A stretch of DNA of 64,000 nt from Bacillus alkalicellulosilyticus (GTDB taxonomy: Bacteria; Bacillota; Bacilli; Bacillales; Bacillaceae_F): the NCBI RefSeq assembly GCF_002019795.1, contig NZ_KV917381.1, positions 3,628,068 to 3,692,067 on the forward strand. The letters run 5' to 3'. The translations under genes were made by a program, and so were the position numbers. This document shows positions 59,447 to 64,000 of this stretch, in pieces (positions within the stretch are counted from its first letter, which is position 1; the number at the start of each line of letters is the position of its first letter). The notes under the pieces were generated by a model that made no database searches, was not told the origin of the DNA, and saw nothing but the letters and a program-made list of their open reading frames with translations.

Positions 59447-61212
59447 GATTTAACAGCTCCTTGCTTTTTTTGTGAATAGTCGCGCTTACGAGGCGTGATC
59501 AATGATACATCAATATCTTCGTATTCAAACTCAGGAGCTTTCGTTGTTGGATTGTATTTCGCTTTTGTCGTTTTCATCCACTCTTCGTCATTACGCTCAG
59601 GAAATTCTGGCTTATAGTGAGCTCCACGACTTTCATTACGGTTATATGCACCAATCGTAATCACACGTGCTAAGTTCAGCATTCCTTTAAGCTGACGAGT
59701 AAATGAAGCTCCTTGGTTACTCCATTTTGCCGTATCGATGATATTAATATTTTCAAATCGTTCAAGTAACTCTTGAATTTTCTCATCGGTTTGAAGAAGC
59801 TTTTTATTTTCACGAACAACAGTAACGTTATCAGTCATCCATTCTCCAAGCTCTTTATGAAGAACATAAGCATTTTCCGTACCATTCATCGCTAAGATAG
59901 AATCATACTTTTCTTGTTCTACTTTCACTTGACCTTCGAATACAGAAGAAGCTACTGCATCTGTTGATTTTTCAAGTCCGTTAATATATTGAACCGCATT
60001 TGGTCCAGCTACCATTCCACCGTAAATTGCAGATAACAAGGAGTTTGCACCTAAACGGTTCGCTCCATGCTGAGAGTAATCACACTCACCAGCTGCAAAA
60101 AGACCAGGAATGTTTGTCATTTGGTTATAATCAATCCACATACCACCCATTGAATAATGAACAGCAGGGAAGATTTTCATAGGAACTTTACGGGGGTCAT
60201 CGCCCATGAATTTCTCATAAATTTCAATGATTCCACCAAGCTTGATATCTAGCTCTTTTGGATCTTTATGAGAAAGGTCTAAATACACCATGTTTTCACC
60301 GTTAATCCCAAGCTTTTCATCAACACACACATGGAAAATTTCACGTGTTGCGATATCACGAGGAACTAGGTTTCCGTAAGCAGGGTATTTCTCTTCTAAG
60401 AAGTACCAAGGCTTACCATCTTTATATGTCCACACTCGTCCACCTTCCCCACGAGCTGACTCACTCATTAAACGAAGCTTGTCATCACCAGGGATCGCGG
60501 TTGGGTGAATTTGAATAAATTCTCCATTTGCATAATAAACACCTTGCTCATAAAGACTTGCAGCTGCATAACCTGTATTGATAACAGAGTTAGTAGATTT
60601 ACCAAAAATGATTCCAGGTCCACCTGTTGCCATAATCACAGCATCTGCAGCAAAATGACGGATTTCAGAAGAACGTAAATCTTGCGCTACAATCCCACGA
60701 CAGGTTCCTTCGTCATCAACGATCGCTGATAAGAATTCCCATCCTTCATACTTTGTCACTAAACCAGATACTTCATGACGACGTACTTGCTCGTCTAATG
60801 CATACAATAATTGTTGTCCTGTTGTTGCACCAGAAAACGCTGTACGGTGATGTTGCGTTCCACCAAAACGACGGAAATCTAGTAAACCTTCAGGTGTACG
60901 GTTAAACATAACTCCCATACGGTCCATTAAATGAATAATACCAGGTGCTGCGTCACACATTGCTTTAACTGGTGGTTGATTCGCTAAAAAGTCTCCACCA
61001 TACACTGTATCGTCAAAATGCTCCCAAGGTGAGTCGCCTTCACCTTTTGTATTTACCGCACCATTAATACCACCTTGTGCACAAACTGAGTGTGAGCGTT
61101 TGACCGGAACTAATGAAAAAAGTTCGACTGGTACGCCAGCTTCTGCTGCTTTAATTGTAGCCATCAATCCTGCAAGGCCACCACCGACTACGATGATTTT
61201 TCCTTTACTCAT
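59443..61212 (-). CDS. sdhA: Succinate dehydrogenase flavoprotein subunit SdhA
   Basis: 589 residues. FAD-containing catalytic subunit. GGGLAGLMATIKAAEAGVP binds FAD, SHSVCAQGGINGAV contains the covalent-FAD region, and HPTAIPGDDKLRLMSESARGEGG the active site. It lies 13 bases after sdhC. Confidence 0.97.
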   Translation of the reverse strand: MSKGKIIVVGGGLAGLMATIKAAEAGVPVELFSLVPVKRSHSVCAQGGINGAVNTKGEGDSPWEHFDDTVYGGDFLANQPPVKAMCDAAPGIIHLMDRMGVMFNRTPEGLLDFRRFGGTQHHRTAFSGATTGQQLLYALDEQVRRHEVSGLVTKYEGWEFLSAIVDDEGTCRGIVAQDLRSSEIRHFAADAVIMATGGPGIIFGKSTNSVINTGYAAASLYEQGVYYANGEFIQIHPTAIPGDDKLRLMSESARGEGGRVWTYKDGKPWYFLEEKYPAYGNLVPRDIATREIFHVCVDEKLGINGENMVYLDLSHKDPKELDIKLGGIIEIYEKFMGDDPRKVPMKIFPAVHYSMGGMWIDYNQMTNIPGLFAAGECDYSQHGANRLGANSLLSAIYGGMVAGPNAVQYINGLEKSTDAVASSVFEGQVKVEQEKYDSILAMNGTENAYVLHKELGEWMTDNVTVVRENKKLLQTDEKIQELLERFENINIIDTAKWSNQGASFTRQLKGMLNLARVITIGAYNRNESRGAHYKPEFPERNDEEWMKTTKAKYNPTTKAPEFEYEDIDVSLITPRKRDYSQKKQGAVKS

Positions 61213-61225
61213 TCTGACTCACCCC

Positions 61226-61855
61226 TTATATATTTGCTAACTCTGGATTAATAAATGCTAGAATTGCTCGAAGGCCAATCCAAGTAAGTGCTACGAAAAT
61301 TGCTAAAGTTACATACGTCATAATCACTTGTGAACGAGGTGTTACTGTAATTCCCCAAGATACCGCAAAAGACCAAAGTCCATTTGCAAAGTGGAACGTT
61401 GTTGCAACAACTCCAATAATATAGAACCAAAGCATAAACGGACTGCTTAAGATGTCAGCCATCATATCATAGTTTACTTCTGCACCTAAAGCCGCTTGCC
61501 AGCGTGTTTCATAGACATGCCATACAACGAAGATAAGCACGATAATACCTGTCACACGTTGTAGCATAAATAACCAGTTACGGAAAAAGCCATAATGACT
61601 TACATTGTTTCTTGCTTGAAAAGCGATATACACACCGTAAATTGCATGATACAAAATTGGTAGAAAGATAATGAAGATTTCTAGAAAATAACGAAACGGT
61701 AGATTTTCCATGAAGTGTGATGCTGCGTTAAATGAACTAGCACCTTTGGTAGCAAAGTGGTTAATCACAAGATGCTGTACTAAAAAGATTCCAATTGGTA
61801 TGACACCCAATAAAGAGTGCAGTCTGCGGTTCATAAATTCACGATTACCAGCCAT
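61226..61855 (-). CDS. sdhC: Succinate dehydrogenase cytochrome b558 subunit SdhC
   Basis: 209 residues with five hydrophobic segments. Binds two hemes and anchors the complex; His residues in FLVQHLVINHF, LYHAIYG, VWHVYETR and FHFANG are candidate ligands. The ATG at 61855 is chosen (GGGGG upstream, B. subtilis-like start AGNREFMNRRLHSLLGVIP); the open frame extends 14 codons further. It is the first gene of sdhCAB. Confidence 0.95.
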   Translation of the reverse strand: MAGNREFMNRRLHSLLGVIPIGIFLVQHLVINHFATKGASSFNAASHFMENLPFRYFLEIFIIFLPILYHAIYGVYIAFQARNNVSHYGFFRNWLFMLQRVTGIIVLIFVVWHVYETRWQAALGAEVNYDMMADILSSPFMLWFYIIGVVATTFHFANGLWSFAVSWGITVTPRSQVIMTYVTLAIFVALTWIGLRAILAFINPELANI

Positions 61856-62269
61856 ACTATGTCCCCCCACATTTCTTTTTATTATTTTTGTTTGCATGTT
61901 GGCTTTTTTTCTCTAGTTTCCTAATAGCAAATACCTCCCTAAAAATTAGGTCATGGTGATTCCTATCCATAAAATGTTCACAAAATTAAACTAACGAAAA
62001 ATTTCCGACAAATTTATTTTACTCTCATCCTTGGGCATCGTCAAGAAAACGTATACAGCATCTATTCATGTTTTTTATTATTTCTTCACAAAAAAGAAGG
62101 GACTAAATTGCCCCTCCTTTTTACATTTTAAGTTTGTCATCTTTGTTACGCAAAGTATCTTTATACAAGTAATGTCAATAATTACTAAGTGCGAATGTTC
62201 GTTGCTCATCTGCCATTCGAACTATGTACTTACTGTGATTATTATTTTCATAAAAAGATAGCGTTCAGT
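61856..62269. other. Intergenic region between sdhC and the Ktr gene
   Basis: A 414-base A/T-rich gap. It must hold the sdh promoter, not clearly identified. A hairpin (AAGGAGGGG paired with TCCCTTCTT, 62091-62122) followed by T residues probably terminates the Ktr gene on the minus strand. A 76-codon plus-strand ORF (62031-62261) has no support. Confidence 0.5.
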
Positions 62270-63619
62270 CTATCCAATAATAATACGCTCTGTTGGATAT
62301 TTATAATGACTTTTACGTTCTTTTCGTCGAATTGAAAACAAGAAAGCAACTAATCCAACACGCCCAATAAACATTAAAACCATTAAAACAAGCTGACTAT
62401 TTATTGTAAGATCTGGCGTGATTCCCATTGATAAACCACAGGTTCCGAACGCTGAACTCGTTTCAAAAATAATAGCGGTTAACGGAATCCCATTCCCACT
62501 TTCAAAAGCCGCTATCAAGATGACTGCAGAAAACAACATAATGATAAATACCGATAAGACAATAAAAGCTTTTTGTTGATCTTCTGGATGGATCTCCCGA
62601 CCAAATACCTTTACATCTGTTTTTCCAAACGCAAAGCTTCGGATTGTTAAGAACATGACAGCTAGTGTTGTTGTCCGAATTCCTCCACCTACACTCGAGG
62701 GACTAGCACCGATAATCATTAGCCCAGAAATAAACATTAACGTTGAAATATTTAATTCAGAGATATCCATTGTTGCTAATCCACCACTGCGGGACGTTGC
62801 CGAGTTAAAGACTGCATTAAAGAATTGCTGATGCCAGGCCAACCCATCATAGTAGTAGCCTAGTTCTAATAACCAAATCCCTATGACCCCAATAAGAAAA
62901 ACAATAAAATAAGTGGTAGTTGTAATTTTCGTGAATAAACTAAACTTGAAATTAGTATTTTTTCTAGAAAAATACTCCTTTAATTCCAACAAAACAGGGA
63001 ATCCAATAGCCCCTGCAAAGATTAATAAAATCACGACAAGTTGAACATAGTAATCATTAGCAAATGGAATTAATGACTGTCCAGTAATGTCAAACCCTGC
63101 ATTGGTAAACGCACTTAATGAAGCAAAAGCTCCTTGGTAAAAAGCTTCACCAACAGTATCAAAATAACGGATAAAATATGTACCTAAAATAAGAGCTCCT
63201 ATTAATTCAATGAGTAGCGCTACTAATAAAATCCCGCGCATTAAGCTAACCAATCCAGAAAATTGATTTTGGTTTTGGTCGACCATAATGAGCATTCGTT
63301 GAGACAAAACAATTTTTCTCCCAAACAACATCCACACGAATGTCCCCAAGGTCATAATACCTATGCCACCTAATTGAATGGCTAAAGATAGGAAAATGAT
63401 TCCCGTAAAACTATATGTTTCAGAAACATTTACAACAGTCAATCCCGTTACACTAACGGCACTCACTGACGTAAACAAAGCTTCGGAATATGTCAGATGA
63501 ACTCCTTCTTGATGAGAAATAGGAAGATAGAGCAAAATGCTAAATAAAAACATAGCTACAACATAGGATACTAATATCATTCGAAACGGAGTTAAAAACT
63601 GATTTAGTGCTAATTTCAT
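62270..63619 (-). CDS. Potassium uptake channel subunit, KtrB/KtrD type
   Basis: 449 residues, TrkH/KtrB family membrane protein with about eight to ten membrane segments and four P-loops, seen as VSVTGLTVV, FTNAGFDI, NSATSRSGGLAT and FGTCGLSMG. The conserved Gly residues of the selectivity filters are intact. It needs a KtrA/KtrC-like RCK partner, which is not in the window. It stands alone between the sdh operon and yslB, which is not the B. subtilis arrangement. KtrB and KtrD cannot be told apart from this sequence alone. Confidence 0.93.
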   Translation of the reverse strand: MKLALNQFLTPFRMILVSYVVAMFLFSILLYLPISHQEGVHLTYSEALFTSVSAVSVTGLTVVNVSETYSFTGIIFLSLAIQLGGIGIMTLGTFVWMLFGRKIVLSQRMLIMVDQNQNQFSGLVSLMRGILLVALLIELIGALILGTYFIRYFDTVGEAFYQGAFASLSAFTNAGFDITGQSLIPFANDYYVQLVVILLIFAGAIGFPVLLELKEYFSRKNTNFKFSLFTKITTTTYFIVFLIGVIGIWLLELGYYYDGLAWHQQFFNAVFNSATSRSGGLATMDISELNISTLMFISGLMIIGASPSSVGGGIRTTTLAVMFLTIRSFAFGKTDVKVFGREIHPEDQQKAFIVLSVFIIMLFSAVILIAAFESGNGIPLTAIIFETSSAFGTCGLSMGITPDLTINSQLVLMVLMFIGRVGLVAFLFSIRRKERKSHYKYPTERIIIG

Positions 63620-63743
63620 ACAAAAGTTACCTCCACCTTTATTCGCGCTTTAGTATACCATTAATAAAATAAGAAATGAAGAACATAGAGAAAATAACGG
63701 ACTCAGAGTATAATAAATGTATTGGAATTGGGAGGGACGTAGC

Positions 63744-64000
63744 TTGGACAAAAAAGAACAAACGATTTATCAAAGCGAAGAACAAGTACCTTTATTCGGC
63801 TATCATTTAATACGTAACGTTTTATTACATGAATTGTTAGGCAAAGAGCATGACCATATTTTATACTGGACTGGAAAAACGATCGCTAGGTCATATCCAA
63901 TGTCAACAATTACTGGTATCATCGATTTCTTTCAGAAAGCGGGATGGGGAGAGTTAGAAGTTAAAAAACAAGGGAAAGACGAAATAAGCTTTCTGTTATA
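63744..64000 (+). CDS. yslB: YslB family protein (DUF2507), 5' part
   Basis: Partial, cut by the right edge; 85 codons visible. The TTG at 63744 lies after GGGAGGGA at a normal distance. The translated start DKKEQTIYQSEEQVPLFGYH and the following LLHELLGKEHDHILYWTGK match the DUF2507/YslB pattern. The family has a small-molecule-binding-like fold but no known function. It is divergent from the Ktr gene and keeps its B. subtilis position after sdhC. Confidence 0.85.
   Translation, partial: MDKKEQTIYQSEEQVPLFGYHLIRNVLLHELLGKEHDHILYWTGKTIARSYPMSTITGIIDFFQKAGWGELEVKKQGKDEISFLL

Noticed and set aside
62031-62261. 76-codon plus-strand ORF between sdhC and the Ktr gene
   Set aside because: No ribosome binding site; covers the likely terminator hairpin.

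Overview
The window is a chromosomal segment of a low-GC endospore-forming member of the Bacillaceae (Firmicutes). Evidence for this is the strong GGAGG-type ribosome binding sites with ATG/GTG/TTG starts, two T-box leaders, sporulation and germination genes (spoVID, ysxE, gerM, gerE), and a gene order that follows the Bacillus subtilis folC-valS-ysxE-spoVID-hemLBDCXA-engB-lonA-lonB-clpX-tig-ysoA-leuDCB-ilvCHB ... ysnB-rdgB-rph-gerM-racE-gerE-ysmA-sdhBAC-yslB block almost gene for gene. Species cannot be read from the sequence. Departures from the B. subtilis order make an alkaliphile/halophile-type Bacillaceae plausible, but that is inference. Nearly everything is on the minus strand.

Layout. 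1-7019: a type IV pilus-like operon (hypothetical acidic membrane protein, VanW-like protein, pilB, pilT, pilC, prepilin cut by the window edge). 7315-12770: CapA-like protein, folC, and valS with its Val T-box. 12891-16301: a small membrane protein on the plus strand, then a spore-coat operon (spoVID, a divergent CotS-like gene, ysxE). 16496-16803: a 52-bp tandem repeat. 16849-23144: the heme operon from hemA to hemL. 23362-26227: a small membrane protein and an orphan four-PAS histidine kinase. 26361-34333: engB, lonA, lonB, clpX, tig. 34509-36118: the TPR/HEAT-like ysoA gene and a second 52-bp tandem repeat. 36198-45023: branched-chain amino acid genes with a Leu T-box; leuA is missing from its usual place between ilvC and leuB. 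45377-46403: a small gene with a degenerate nuclease-like sequence, a duplicated hairpin element and two tRNAs (Arg-UCU, Gly-UCC). 46467-52858: ysnB, rdgB, rph, gerM, a mosaic repeat, racE, an orphan ptsH, gerE and ysmA. 53007-58569: a mannitol PTS operon mtlA-mtlR-mtlF-mtlD. 58694-61855: succinate dehydrogenase sdhCAB. 62270-63619: a Ktr-type K+ channel subunit. 63744 to the end: yslB, cut by the window edge.

Functional themes. Most genes are housekeeping (heme, proteolysis, branched-chain amino acids, TCA cycle, nucleotide hygiene). The insertions relative to B. subtilis are the interesting part: a type IV pilus cluster with a retraction ATPase and an N-terminal domain on PilB that looks able to bind c-di-GMP; an HPr gene behind what appears to be a GlcT-type RNA antiterminator; a mannitol operon whose promoter overlaps a catabolite-response element; an orphan PAS kinase; and a potassium transporter. 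Intergenic space holds several repeat families (two 52-bp tandem arrays, a two-module mosaic, a dispersed 3'-flank element in both orientations, and a duplicated hairpin whose stems differ by compensating changes). No phage, IS element, CRISPR array or rRNA was seen.
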